A stretch of 10,808 nt of DNA from an uncultured Porphyromonadaceae bacterium (GCA_947176355.1 CAMWQY010000064.1:1-10808); one strand, 5' to 3'; positions 1 through 7,037 are shown, counted from the first letter of the stretch. Made by a program: numbers and translations. The notes: a model not told the origin generated them from the sequence alone.

Positions 1-513
1 CTCATGTATGACGCCTACACACGTCCGGACTCGCTTGTGATGTTCAAGAGGACCGGAGTGCTCAGCGAGAAAGAAGTAGAGGCACGAAATGAGGTGAAAT
101 GGGAGATGTATAGCAAGAAGGTTCAGATAGAGAGCCGCGTGCTCGGTGATCTTGCAATCAACCATATCATCCCTGCAGCCACACGCTATCAGAGCCTTCT
201 TCTTGACAATGTCTACAAGATCAAGGAACTATTCAAGGGAGATAAAATGGAAAAGATAGCCGGCAATGACTTGGAGGCAATTGAGAAAATCTCTGACTAC
301 ATAGCTGCTATCCGCAAGGGTGTCGACGATATGGTAGAAAAGCGCCATAAAGCAAATCGCATGCCCGACGAACGCAGCAAAGCCATTGCTTACCATGATG
401 ACATAGTGCCTGCAATGGAAGACATCAGAAAGAGCATTGATGCCCTTGAATTGATGGTGGACAACGAGATCTGGCCACTTCCTAAATATCGCGAACTTCT
501 TTTCATACGATAA
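1..513 (+). CDS. glnN: Type III glutamine synthetase, C-terminal part (partial, 5' end outside window)
   Basis: This is the last 170 codons of a type III glutamine synthetase, the large (about 730 residue) ATP-dependent enzyme that makes glutamine from glutamate and ammonia in the cytoplasm and is typical of Bacteroidales and cyanobacteria. The frame is open from the first base, so the Met at base 4 is internal and not the start. The visible part is the family's helical C-terminal domain: it begins MYDAYTRPDSLVMF, runs through a charged helical stretch (HIIPAATRYQS near residue 55, then RMPDERSKAIAYHDDIVPAM) and ends WPLPKYRELLF-IR. The catalytic barrel, with its ATP and metal ligands, lies upstream and is not visible. 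The gene ends with TAA and converges on the lipoprotein gene on the other strand, with a strong hairpin between them. Recognition rests on remembered family sequence and is quite secure; the symbol glnN follows Bacteroides usage. Confidence 0.9.
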   Translation, partial: LMYDAYTRPDSLVMFKRTGVLSEKEVEARNEVKWEMYSKKVQIESRVLGDLAINHIIPAATRYQSLLLDNVYKIKELFKGDKMEKIAGNDLEAIEKISDYIAAIRKGVDDMVEKRHKANRMPDERSKAIAYHDDIVPAMEDIRKSIDALELMVDNEIWPLPKYRELLFIR

Positions 514-530
514 ATTATCGGTCAATTAAA

Positions 531-578
531 ATAAATAAGACTCCTAAACATTCATTTGAGTTTAGGAGTCTTATTTAT
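531..578. terminator. Bidirectional intrinsic terminator between convergent genes
   Basis: A perfect 19-bp stem (531-549 pairing with 560-578) closes a 10-base loop. The stem has a GC-containing core, ACTCCTAAAC, and A/T-rich outer ends, so each strand carries a run of T/A after the hairpin. It lies 18 bases after the stop of the glutamine synthetase gene and 27 bases after the stop of the minus-strand lipoprotein gene. It probably ends transcription from both sides. The structure is seen directly; its function is inferred from symmetry and position. Confidence 0.88.
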
Positions 579-604
579 ATTAGGTCCTTTTGAGGATGCC
601 TATG

Positions 605-1453
605 TTATTTGGCAAGTGTCAGATCTGAATAGCTGACGGAGCCTCCAGAAGATGAATCTTGTTTGATGGAATTAGCTTTTCCTGAAAGATTGATCTTGCC
701 TCCACTTGAAGCTGACGCATCTATGTTGCCTCCGGAAATTCCTGATATATTGACTGATCCTGCACTGGAAGCCTCTGCAGAGATAGAAGAGGCAACGAGA
801 GAATCAATATTTATTGAAGCGGAACTTGATGTCTCTAAATCAACATTTCCTTTCACTCTCTTAAACTCAATTGAAGATGCACTGGACAAATCTGCATCAA
901 GATTACCGATGAGATTTGAAATCTTTGCGGAGGCAGCGCTTGACAAATCAGCATCAAAATTTTGGCAAGTGATGTTTCCTGCATTAAAAGAAGAAGCGCT
1001 GCTAAGATCAAGCTCAAAGTTTCCTTTCAATTTTAAATCACCTTCTACCGTCACATTTGCAGCTGATGATAGATCTACCTCATTCAGTGTCGGACTTGAC
1101 ACCTTAATGATAGATGGTCCTTGTATTTTTACATCCTTCTTGCCGTCATTGAAGTAGTAGGCTTTTAATGTCTTATCCTTAACCTCAACTTTGAGATATT
1201 TTTCGGCAGACGGAGTCGTAGAGATATCAGCGATCCCGGTATTCTTACCTTGTACATAGATCACCTTGATAGCCTGAGAGGCTTCTATCTCATTAAAATC
1301 GGTGATTTTGACACTTTTCTTTACTGTGGCTTCACCATCATTGCCATTTAAGCTGACATTGTTTCCTGCTATTCCACTGATTGAGCATCCTGTCAGTAAC
1401 AATGATGCGCAAAATACTAATCCCGTTGTTAATCCTGTTATGTTCATAATCAT
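605..1453 (-). CDS. DUF2807 / GIN-domain lipoprotein with beta-helix repeats
   Basis: A 282-residue secreted lipoprotein. The N-terminus is a lipoprotein signal peptide with lipobox LLTGC, so Cys23 should be lipidated. No acidic or lysine-rich surface-export signal follows the Cys (next residues SISGIAG), so I infer it faces the periplasm. The mature part matches the DUF2807 (putative auto-transporter adhesin, head GIN) family: a motif region near residues 50-70 (ITDFNEIEASQAIKVIYVQG), then from about residue 127 a series of DLSSA(A/S)S-like turns. These SS pairs recur near residues 129, 151, 171, 190, 209, 229, 249 and 268, a period of about 20 residues, as expected for coils of a beta-helix. 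It is the last gene of the minus-strand cluster, 87 bases after the GntR gene. A second ATG two codons in is also possible as start. Its biochemical role is not known; DUF2807 genes often sit beside ABC transporter and GntR genes in Bacteroidota. Confidence 0.88.
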   Translation of the reverse strand: MIMNITGLTTGLVFCASLLLTGCSISGIAGNNVSLNGNDGEATVKKSVKITDFNEIEASQAIKVIYVQGKNTGIADISTTPSAEKYLKVEVKDKTLKAYYFNDGKKDVKIQGPSIIKVSSPTLNEVDLSSAANVTVEGDLKLKGNFELDLSSASSFNAGNITCQNFDADLSSAASAKISNLIGNLDADLSSASSIEFKRVKGNVDLETSSSASINIDSLVASSISAEASSAGSVNISGISGGNIDASASSGGKINLSGKANSIKQDSSSGGSVSYSDLTLAK

Positions 1454-1540
1454 TTAAATTTGTTTCTTATTATATAGACGCACTACATAGTGGAAATGTG
1501 ACAATAATCGACATCTTTTTTTATTAATCGCCTAATAATA

Positions 1541-1909
1541 TTATTTTTTTGAGGATAAATATTGAGCATACATATCTCGAAGCTGTTCGGGTGAGACTTC
1601 CAATACTGCCAATCGGGAAAAGAATAACTCGCTTTCTTCTCCAAGCAATGTTTCGAGTCTTAACTTTCTGATTATATCTACAGCGTCTTCCGTCACAAAA
1701 AATCCAAGTCCTCTTTTATTGAAGATTACCCCTTGGCGCTCCAGGATCTCGAAAGCTCTCGCTGCTGTCGCCGGATTCACTTGCTGCGACACAGCATATT
1801 CTCGCACACTCGGAATTCGTTCAAGTTTTCGATATTCATCAAGAAGAATACGGTCACATATTTGATCAGCGAGTCTTACGTATATAGGTCTATTGTCAGT
1901 CTGTATCAT
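1541..1909 (-). CDS. GntR-family transcriptional regulator, YtrA-like subfamily
   Basis: A short (122 residue) GntR-type repressor. Residues 8-74 form the winged helix-turn-helix: PIYVRLADQICDRI for helix 1, RIPSVREYA for helix 2, VNPATAARAFEILERQG for the recognition region, and the wing RGLGFFV. Only about 48 residues follow (RKLRLETLLGEE to the C-terminal KK). That is too small for a FadR or UTRA ligand domain and fits the two-helix dimerisation tail of the YtrA subfamily. YtrA members usually repress the ABC transporter genes next to them. Here the gene starts 3 bases after the permease stop, so the two are almost certainly co-transcribed. The palindrome at 3680-3703, over the operon's start of transcription, is the likely operator, giving autorepression. 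The inducing signal cannot be read from the sequence; in Firmicutes, relatives respond to cell-envelope antibiotics. Confidence 0.93.
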   Translation of the reverse strand: MIQTDNRPIYVRLADQICDRILLDEYRKLERIPSVREYAVSQQVNPATAARAFEILERQGVIFNKRGLGFFVTEDAVDIIRKLRLETLLGEESELFFSRLAVLEVSPEQLRDMYAQYLSSKK

Positions 1910-1912
1910 ATT

Positions 1913-2779
1913 TTATTTAGTCATGAATCGCTGGATTATCTGTGTATTCCGAAAGCGTCGCCACGCAAGACACCAGCAAGCTATATTTAGGCTGGCAAGA
2001 ATTGCGACAACTATAAGTAATAAAATCCAGACATTGTCTTTGTTAAAATTATCAAGGAATACGAATAAGCTCTCCCAATTAATGTGAATTGCTGCAAGAA
2101 TCATTAGGAAGAATGCTCCTGCCCACTGTATGACCATCATAACTACCCAAGTCTTAATCCATGAAAGTTTTGGCCATAATGAACTTCCAAGGGCATATAT
2201 AGAGTCGCTGAGAAGAACCGCAAGGATAATTGACACGATGATATATCCGGAGTAATCCATGTTAAAGAAATCAATGATTGCGTCGATGCTTGGACTCCAT
2301 GCGCCAAATGCAATCTGGCAGATTCCTAATCCAAAAAATATACCAAGGAGCAAAAGAAGAGTTCCACATACAAAATAAGTGAATAGTCTCAGAGTGAACT
2401 TTTCGATTTGCGAAGCGGGAATCATAATAGAAGATATGCGTTTCTTTTTAGAGCTGAAATTACTGAAAGTAAGGGATCCGAGCACTGAAAGACCAATTAC
2501 AAATATCCAAGCTGAGATGGCAAGATACATTGTGCCATAGCTCGTCTGACGATCCATGATAGTTTTGCTCATGTCTCTACCGGTTAGTTCTGCCGTCTCC
2601 TTTAAGCCATGTATCGACATTCCGGCGTTGAAGCTAATCAAGAAAGCGAGTGCTGCAAACACACCGATGGCTGCAATGGCAAGTTTTATGTAATTGCCTC
2701 TATTGACTGACAGTTCTGATTTCAGTAGAGCTGAGAAGCGTTCCATTGAGAATGCTTTATTTGATTCTATTTTTTCCAT
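1913..2779 (-). CDS. ABC transporter permease, six predicted membrane helices
   Basis: A 288-residue integral membrane protein. Hydrophobic stretches lie near residues 31-52, 82-104, 134-156, 178-199, 209-231 and 250-272, giving six helices. The N-terminus (MERFSALLKSELSVNRGNYIK) is amphipathic and basic, as in ABC-2 type permeases. A basic loop, SSKKKRISSIMIPASQIEKF (109-128), between helices 2 and 3 is a pattern I associate with Bacteroidota ABC-2-like permeases that pair with stand-alone ATPases. There is no large extracytoplasmic domain. It begins 22 bases after the ATPase stop and is followed after 3 bases by the GntR regulator, so all three form one operon. It should dimerise and pair with the upstream ATPase. 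The substrate is unknown; drug or lipid export, or envelope-stress defence, are possibilities by analogy with YtrA-controlled systems, without direct evidence here. Confidence 0.85.
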   Translation of the reverse strand: MEKIESNKAFSMERFSALLKSELSVNRGNYIKLAIAAIGVFAALAFLISFNAGMSIHGLKETAELTGRDMSKTIMDRQTSYGTMYLAISAWIFVIGLSVLGSLTFSNFSSKKKRISSIMIPASQIEKFTLRLFTYFVCGTLLLLLGIFFGLGICQIAFGAWSPSIDAIIDFFNMDYSGYIIVSIILAVLLSDSIYALGSSLWPKLSWIKTWVVMMVIQWAGAFFLMILAAIHINWESLFVFLDNFNKDNVWILLLIVVAILASLNIACWCLAWRRFRNTQIIQRFMTK

Positions 2780-2801
2780 TGTTATATAAGTTTATGTAGT
2801 G

Positions 2802-3635
2802 TCATGCTTGGAAAGCATTTATAGGTTTCCGGGTATAGATATAGTTGAAAAGGGCTTCGAGATTTACCTCTGTTTCCTGCTGATCGGGAGTACGCATCTT
2901 CATGTAGGCATAGCCTCCCATTATAGGCTCGCTCCAAATCACTCCGGTCTCGGGAAGCACCGGTGCAAGACCGAATGTGAACTTCTCCTGAAGTGCAGCT
3001 ATTGACTCATCGAGCTGAATGCCGTTATTGTCCATAATCGTGACATGGTCGAGAAGTTGATCAAGGTCTCTCACCTGGTGGGTAGAGATTATGATAGTGC
3101 GCTCATCATTCATTGTCTTGACAACGGCTTTTCTAAATTCACTTTTTCCGGGAATGTCAAGACCATTGGTTGGTTCGTCCATCAACAGCACGGGAGTGTG
3201 GCAGGCGAGCGCGAATGCCAGGAAAGCTTTCTTCTTTTGTCCCATCGAGAGAGAACCAAGGTGAATGTCCGGTGATAAATTAAAGTGGAAGAGAGCTTCT
3301 TTGAGCGACTCTTCTGAGAAATTTGGGTAGAAAGGAGAATAAGCTTTCACGAAAGATTCAAGTGAAATGGAAGGTATGTCAATTTCCTCTGGAACAAGGA
3401 AAATCTGGCTAAGGAATGCTGGATTCCGATCCCACGGATTATAGCCATTGACATTCACGTCTCCTGCAGTGGGTCTAAGAAGCCCTGAGATGAGATAGAG
3501 TAAGGTACTCTTGCCTGCACCGTTTGCGCCAAGCAATCCCACAATCTTACCGGATGAGAGTTCCATGCTAAAATCAGCTATGGAATTTCGTTTACTTCCG
3601 GTATAACGGTAAGATACATTTTTTAATGAAATCAT
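2802..3635 (-). CDS. ABC transporter ATP-binding protein
   Basis: A 277-residue cytoplasmic ATPase subunit with all core motifs intact: Walker A GANGAGKS (36-43), signature LSMGQ (129-133), Walker B VLLMDEP (149-155), D-loop NGLD (157-160) and the switch histidine in ISTHQ (His186). The signature has M in place of the usual G at its third position (LSGGQ), which is common in this branch. The segment PEEIDIPSISLESFV (82-96), before the helical domain, resembles the CcmA/YtrB-type ATPases of ABC-2 exporters. About 70 residues follow the nucleotide-binding core (from about 205); their role is unclear. It is the first gene of the operon, with a leader of about 65 bases from the predicted start of transcription. 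It should energise the permease encoded immediately downstream. Confidence 0.93.
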   Translation of the reverse strand: MISLKNVSYRYTGSKRNSIADFSMELSSGKIVGLLGANGAGKSTLLYLISGLLRPTAGDVNVNGYNPWDRNPAFLSQIFLVPEEIDIPSISLESFVKAYSPFYPNFSEESLKEALFHFNLSPDIHLGSLSMGQKKKAFLAFALACHTPVLLMDEPTNGLDIPGKSEFRKAVVKTMNDERTIIISTHQVRDLDQLLDHVTIMDNNGIQLDESIAALQEKFTFGLAPVLPETGVIWSEPIMGGYAYMKMRTPDQQETEVNLEALFNYIYTRKPINAFQA

Positions 3636-3679
3636 AATCTATAATTTTAATTAATAACAACCATTTCGTTTATTGTAGT

Positions 3680-3703
3680 AGTGTATTGGTGTAGTAATAC
3701 ACT
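3680..3703. promoter_or_regulatory. Predicted GntR (YtrA-type) operator, inverted repeat
   Basis: A perfect 24-bp inverted repeat, AGTGTATT-N8-AATACACT, lies 1 base downstream of the -7 box of the minus-strand promoter and therefore covers the expected transcription start. A bound dimer would block initiation. The nearest DNA-binding protein gene is the YtrA-like regulator in the same operon, and operators with AATAC/GTATT-type arms fit what is known of that subfamily. The repeat is seen directly; the assignment to this regulator is inference. Confidence 0.72.
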
Positions 3704-3704
3704 G

Positions 3705-3736
3705 CAAAATTATGATAAAATTTTTAATCCACCAAA
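3705..3736 (-). promoter_or_regulatory. Promoter of the ABC-GntR-GIN operon
   Basis: Read on the minus strand, a -33 element TTTG (3736-3733) is followed by a 20-base spacer and a -7 element TAATTTTG (3712-3705). This fits the Bacteroidales primary sigma consensus TTTG-N19/21-TAnnTTTG. The start of transcription should fall near 3698-3702, within the inverted repeat, leaving a leader of about 65 bases before the ATPase start codon. Surrounding DNA is very AT-rich. Confidence 0.7.
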
Positions 3737-3796
3737 TTTTTCTATGATTTTTTTGAAAAAAATAAATATTCCCCATAATATATCTTGATTTTTTAG

Positions 3797-3827
3797 TATT
3801 TTTGTCCTTGAAAAATTTGTATTTTTG
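3797..3827 (+). promoter_or_regulatory. Candidate promoter -7 boxes for the metallophosphoesterase gene
   Basis: Two identical TATTTTTG octamers (3797-3804 and 3820-3827) match the Bacteroidales -7 consensus TAnnTTTG. The second would start transcription near 3831-3835, only about 14 bases before the ATG at 3847. Neither has a -33 TTTG at the ideal 19-21 base distance: the TTTG inside the first box is 15 bases from the second. The exact promoter is therefore uncertain, although one must lie in this divergent region. Confidence 0.4.
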
Positions 3828-3846
3828 CCCTATAAATCTGAATAGA

Positions 3847-4368
3847 ATGAAAAGAATAGGAATTCTGAGTGATACACATGGCTGTTGGGACGACAGATAC
3901 GCAGAGTATTTCAAGGATTGCGATGAAGTATGGCATGCCGGAGACATCGGTGATTACGCTATAATAGAGCGTCTTCAGGATATTGTGCCTGTCGTAAGGG
4001 CTGTTTCAGGAAATATCGACCATGGTATGGTGCGCCGGAAGTGTAAGGAACTTGAGATTTTTGAAGTTGAGGGAGTGAAAGTTCTTATGACGCACATCGG
4101 AGGGTATCCTGGAAAATGGAGTAAAGGAATGAAGACTCTTCTAATGCAAAACAACATTAAGCTCATGATCGACGGACATTCCCATATCTTGAAAGTAATA
4201 TATGACAAAGAGTTGCAATTGCTTCATATAAATCCCGGGGCAGCCGGACTATTTGGTTGGCATAGTGTCCGTACTCTTGTCAAGCTTTCCATTGACGGCT
4301 CCGACATGAAAGACTGCGAAATTATAGAATTATCTCCAAGATCTTCTGAAAAATTACAAGATCATTGA
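3847..4368 (+). CDS. YfcE/MJ0936-family metallophosphoesterase
   Basis: A 173-residue cytoplasmic phosphoesterase of the calcineurin-like superfamily, with the family's dinuclear metal-site motifs in order: SDTHG with Asp9 and His11, HAGD with Asp33, GNID with Asn56, MTHIG with His83, and GHSH with His111 and His113. Size and motif spacing fit the small YfcE/MJ0936 phosphodiesterases, which hydrolyse model phosphodiesters in vitro; the natural substrate is unknown. I chose the ATG at 3847 because SDTH then lies 8 residues from the start, as in relatives. The frame stays open to 3802, but that extension would overlap the predicted promoter and adds no conserved sequence. No hairpin terminator is visible after it. 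The next gene, feoAB, has its own promoter 99 bases on, so the two are probably separate units. Confidence 0.9.
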   Translation: MKRIGILSDTHGCWDDRYAEYFKDCDEVWHAGDIGDYAIIERLQDIVPVVRAVSGNIDHGMVRRKCKELEIFEVEGVKVLMTHIGGYPGKWSKGMKTLLMQNNIKLMIDGHSHILKVIYDKELQLLHINPGAAGLFGWHSVRTLVKLSIDGSDMKDCEIIELSPRSSEKLQDH

Positions 4369-4405
4369 CTCTTTGCATATCACTTATAAATCTCATTTAT
4401 GGGTA

Positions 4406-4436
4406 TTGACAAAGTGCCGGAATTTTTGTAATTTTG
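4406..4436 (+). promoter_or_regulatory. Promoter of the FeoA-FeoB gene
   Basis: A -33 element TTG (4406-4408, in TATTGAC) is followed by a 20-base spacer and a perfect -7 element TAATTTTG (4429-4436), the best Bacteroidales-type promoter in the window. Transcription should start near 4440-4444, giving a leader of about 25 bases with no Shine-Dalgarno sequence. I see no convincing Fur-like inverted repeat overlapping it, so the manner of iron control is not visible. Confidence 0.75.
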
Positions 4437-4467
4437 CACTAAATAACAATCGGTCTATATACAAAAA

Positions 4468-6924
4468 ATGAAATTAGTAGATCTTCAACCGGGCGAAACC
4501 GGCGTGATAACCAAGATTTTGGGCCACGGTGCCTTCCGGAAACGAGTCATGGAGATGGGCTTTGTACGCGGTCGTGAAGTGACCTGTATGCTCAATGCTC
4601 CGCTTATGGATCCGGTCAAATATGCTTTGATGGATTATGAGGTGTCTCTAAGACGACATGAGGCTTCAATGATAGAAATAATGCCTCTTCAAGAATGGCA
4701 CGAACATGAGACGGATGCTGAAAAGGCAGAAAAGAAAGCTACGGCTCAGCATGATGAGAATGCCGACCATGCAGTGCGTCATGACAAGATAATAAACGTA
4801 GCTTTATTAGGCAATCCCAATTGCGGCAAGACTTCTCTGTTCAATATTGTCAGTGGCTCCAACGAGCATGTCGGCAACTACGCAGGTGTAACCGTGGATG
4901 CTAAATCAGGACATCTTAATTATAAAGGATACAGAATCAACATTGTGGATCTTCCCGGCACATATTCATTATCTGCCTATAGTCCTGAAGAACAGTATGT
5001 GGTGCGCTATCTCCGTGATGAGACGCCTGACGTCATGGTAAATGTGATTGTAGCTTCCAATCTCGAGCGCAATCTCTACATGACTACCGAACTCATAGAC
5101 ATGAACCGCCCGATGGTGATAGCTCTTAACATGTATGATGAGCTTGAGAAATCCGGTGCTTCTTTAAAATATAAAGAGCTTGGAGCCATGCTTGGAGTGC
5201 CAATTGTCCCCACAGTTGCCGCCACAGGAAGGGGAGTGCACCAACTTCTTGACACAATCGTTGAAGTGTATGAGATGAAGCATCCTGACACTCGTCATAT
5301 CCATGTCAAGATGAGTCCGGAGATTGAGGCCGGTGTGAATGTGCTTCGAGAAGACCTGAAGGCTGAGTCAAATGTCCCCCTTCATTTCGCTACCCGATAT
5401 CTTGCAATAAAACTTCTTGAAAATGACCCTGAGGCGGAATTGCTAATAAGAAACACCCGTGATTATAATAAAATTATTGCGGATCGTGATAGGGTTGCTG
5501 CCGAAATAAAGCAGGAAATCAATGAAGATGTGCAGACAGCCATTGCTGCTAATAAGTACGGATTTATTCAAGGTGCCCTTGCCGAGACTTTGGAAGGAGA
5601 CCTCGTGCATGAAGAAAAGACTACCAAGATCATTGATGCAGTGGTCACCAACAAACTTTTCGGATTCCCAATATTTTTGGCTGCAATGTTCATCATTTTT
5701 TGGTGTACTTTTGAAGTCGGTTCTTATCCGATGGAATGGATAGAAAATCTGGTGTCGTGGGTGTCACAACTCGTCTCGAGATTCATGCCTGCCGGACCTT
5801 TGAAAGATCTTTTGCTTGATGGCATCATTGGAGGCGTAGGCGGTGTGATTGTCTTCCTTCCCAATATTCTGATACTCTATTTCTTCATATCCTTTATGGA
5901 AGATTCGGGATATATGGCCCGAGTTGCATTCATTATGGATAAACTGATGCATAAGATGGGGCTTCATGGCAAGAGCTTTATTCCATTGGTGACAGGATTT
6001 GGATGCAACGTGCCTGCCATTATGTCTACACGCATTATTGAGAGCAGTTCCAGCCGCTTGATTACGATACTGATTCTCCCTTTTATGTCTTGTTCAGCTC
6101 GACTTCCGATCTACGTATTGCTTGCCGGTGCCTTTTTCCCACACCACGGAGCAATAGTATTTTTCGGACTCTATCTTCTTGGCATTATCGTGGCGATTTT
6201 GACTGCAAAGCTTTTAAGGAAATTCTGGTTTAAAGATGATGAAACTCCTTTCGTTATGGAGTTGCCCCCTTATAGGGTGCCGACATCTAAAGCAGTAATG
6301 CGCAGTATGTGGTCAAAAGCAAAGCAATATCTGCAAAAGATGGGTGGATTGATTCTTGTAGCATCTATAATAATCTGGGCACTCTCTTACTTCCCAAGAT
6401 ATTCATACGAAAACGTTCCACAATCATATATTGATACAGCAATGGCAGAGATGCCGGAAAGTGCACGCACTGGCAAGTCTGACGAGGAGATCAACGAAAT
6501 AATACTTCACACTTATCAGCAGGAACATTCTATTTTGGGCAATATTGGAAAGTTCTGCGAGCCTGTAGTCCGCCCGATGGAACTTGGTTGGCAATCGTGC
6601 GTTTCTCTATTGGCTGGAATGGCTGCAAAGGAAGTGGTAGTCTCTACAATGGGTGTCCTATATGTAGGTGATGATGATGCAGATGCCTTAAGCGAGCGCT
6701 TGAAGACCCCATCGCCACTTACCGGAAAAACTCCTTTCACTATACCATCTGCCATAGCTTTCCTTGTCTTTGTCTTGCTGTATTTCCCGTGTATAGCAAC
6801 CCTGACTGCGACAATTAGAGAATCAGGCAACTGGCGTTATGGACTTTTCTCTCTGTGCTACAACACTCTCCTTGCCTGGATTTTAGCAGTATTGGCATTC
6901 AATATAGCCAATATCTTTTGCTGA
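4468..6924 (+). CDS. feoB: FeoA-FeoB fusion, ferrous iron transporter
   Basis: An 818-residue inner-membrane Fe(II) importer in which FeoA and FeoB, separate genes in E. coli, form one chain. Residues 1-73 are the FeoA SH3-like domain (MKLVDLQPGETGVI, MEMGFVRGREV). Residues 76-107 are a charged linker with five His. The FeoB GTPase domain follows, with G1 GNPNCGKT (115-122), G2 Thr142 in GVTVD, G3 DLPG (161-164), G4 NMYD (221-224) and a G5-like VAATGRG near 250. A helical regulatory region runs to about 385. The membrane part (about 395-818) carries the Gate-type motifs TGFGCNVPAI (509-518) and MSCSARLPIY (540-549), and a YFPCIATLTATIRE segment near 772-785, each with a Cys in or near the presumed permeation path. 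All expected parts are present. FeoA-FeoB fusions are usual in Bacteroidota. The gene has its own promoter, and no feoC is present. Confidence 0.96.
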   Translation: MKLVDLQPGETGVITKILGHGAFRKRVMEMGFVRGREVTCMLNAPLMDPVKYALMDYEVSLRRHEASMIEIMPLQEWHEHETDAEKAEKKATAQHDENADHAVRHDKIINVALLGNPNCGKTSLFNIVSGSNEHVGNYAGVTVDAKSGHLNYKGYRINIVDLPGTYSLSAYSPEEQYVVRYLRDETPDVMVNVIVASNLERNLYMTTELIDMNRPMVIALNMYDELEKSGASLKYKELGAMLGVPIVPTVAATGRGVHQLLDTIVEVYEMKHPDTRHIHVKMSPEIEAGVNVLREDLKAESNVPLHFATRYLAIKLLENDPEAELLIRNTRDYNKIIADRDRVAAEIKQEINEDVQTAIAANKYGFIQGALAETLEGDLVHEEKTTKIIDAVVTNKLFGFPIFLAAMFIIFWCTFEVGSYPMEWIENLVSWVSQLVSRFMPAGPLKDLLLDGIIGGVGGVIVFLPNILILYFFISFMEDSGYMARVAFIMDKLMHKMGLHGKSFIPLVTGFGCNVPAIMSTRIIESSSSRLITILILPFMSCSARLPIYVLLAGAFFPHHGAIVFFGLYLLGIIVAILTAKLLRKFWFKDDETPFVMELPPYRVPTSKAVMRSMWSKAKQYLQKMGGLILVASIIIWALSYFPRYSYENVPQSYIDTAMAEMPESARTGKSDEEINEIILHTYQQEHSILGNIGKFCEPVVRPMELGWQSCVSLLAGMAAKEVVVSTMGVLYVGDDDADALSERLKTPSPLTGKTPFTIPSAIAFLVFVLLYFPCIATLTATIRESGNWRYGLFSLCYNTLLAWILAVLAFNIANIFC

Positions 6925-6983
6925 TACTCCATTATAGATTGAGAACTGATCAATTCCACGAATAAACAAAAGATTTCATACTT

Positions 6984-7037
6984 AAAGGGTAATGTTTTCC
7001 GTTATACATTTATGACACGGAAAACATTACTTTTTTT
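6984..7037 (+). terminator. Terminator-like hairpin overlapping the next gene's start codon
   Basis: Perfect 13-bp arms, GTAATGTTTTCCG (6989-7001) and CGGAAAACATTAC (7018-7030), enclose a 16-base loop. Seven T follow directly (7031-7037), and A residues at 6984-6986 can extend the stem. This is the shape of an intrinsic terminator 64 bases after the feoAB stop. Unusually, the ATG of the following T9SS gene (7012-7014) lies in the loop, and the right arm and T-tract are its codons 3-9. It probably limits readthrough from feoAB, and may hide or present the start codon in the RNA. Confidence 0.75.

Noticed and set aside
663..1157. A 164-codon open frame on the plus strand inside the GIN lipoprotein gene.
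   Set aside because: It mirrors the periodic Ser/Ala repeats of the real gene on the other strand, has no family likeness and no promoter or signal features.
1481..1492. CACTA-CA-TAGTG palindrome between the GntR and lipoprotein genes, considered as a second operator.
   Set aside because: The arms are only 5 bases, it does not match AGTGTATT-N8-AATACACT, and no good -7 box with correct spacing is visible beside it.
3802..3846. An upstream TTG start extending the metallophosphoesterase by 15 residues.
   Set aside because: It would overlap the predicted promoter, adds nonconserved residues before the SDTH motif, and a well-placed ATG exists at 3847.
7004..7011. TACATTTA before the T9SS gene ATG as a -7 box for a leaderless transcript.
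   Set aside because: It lacks the final G of TAnnTTTG, and no TTG lies at the right distance upstream.
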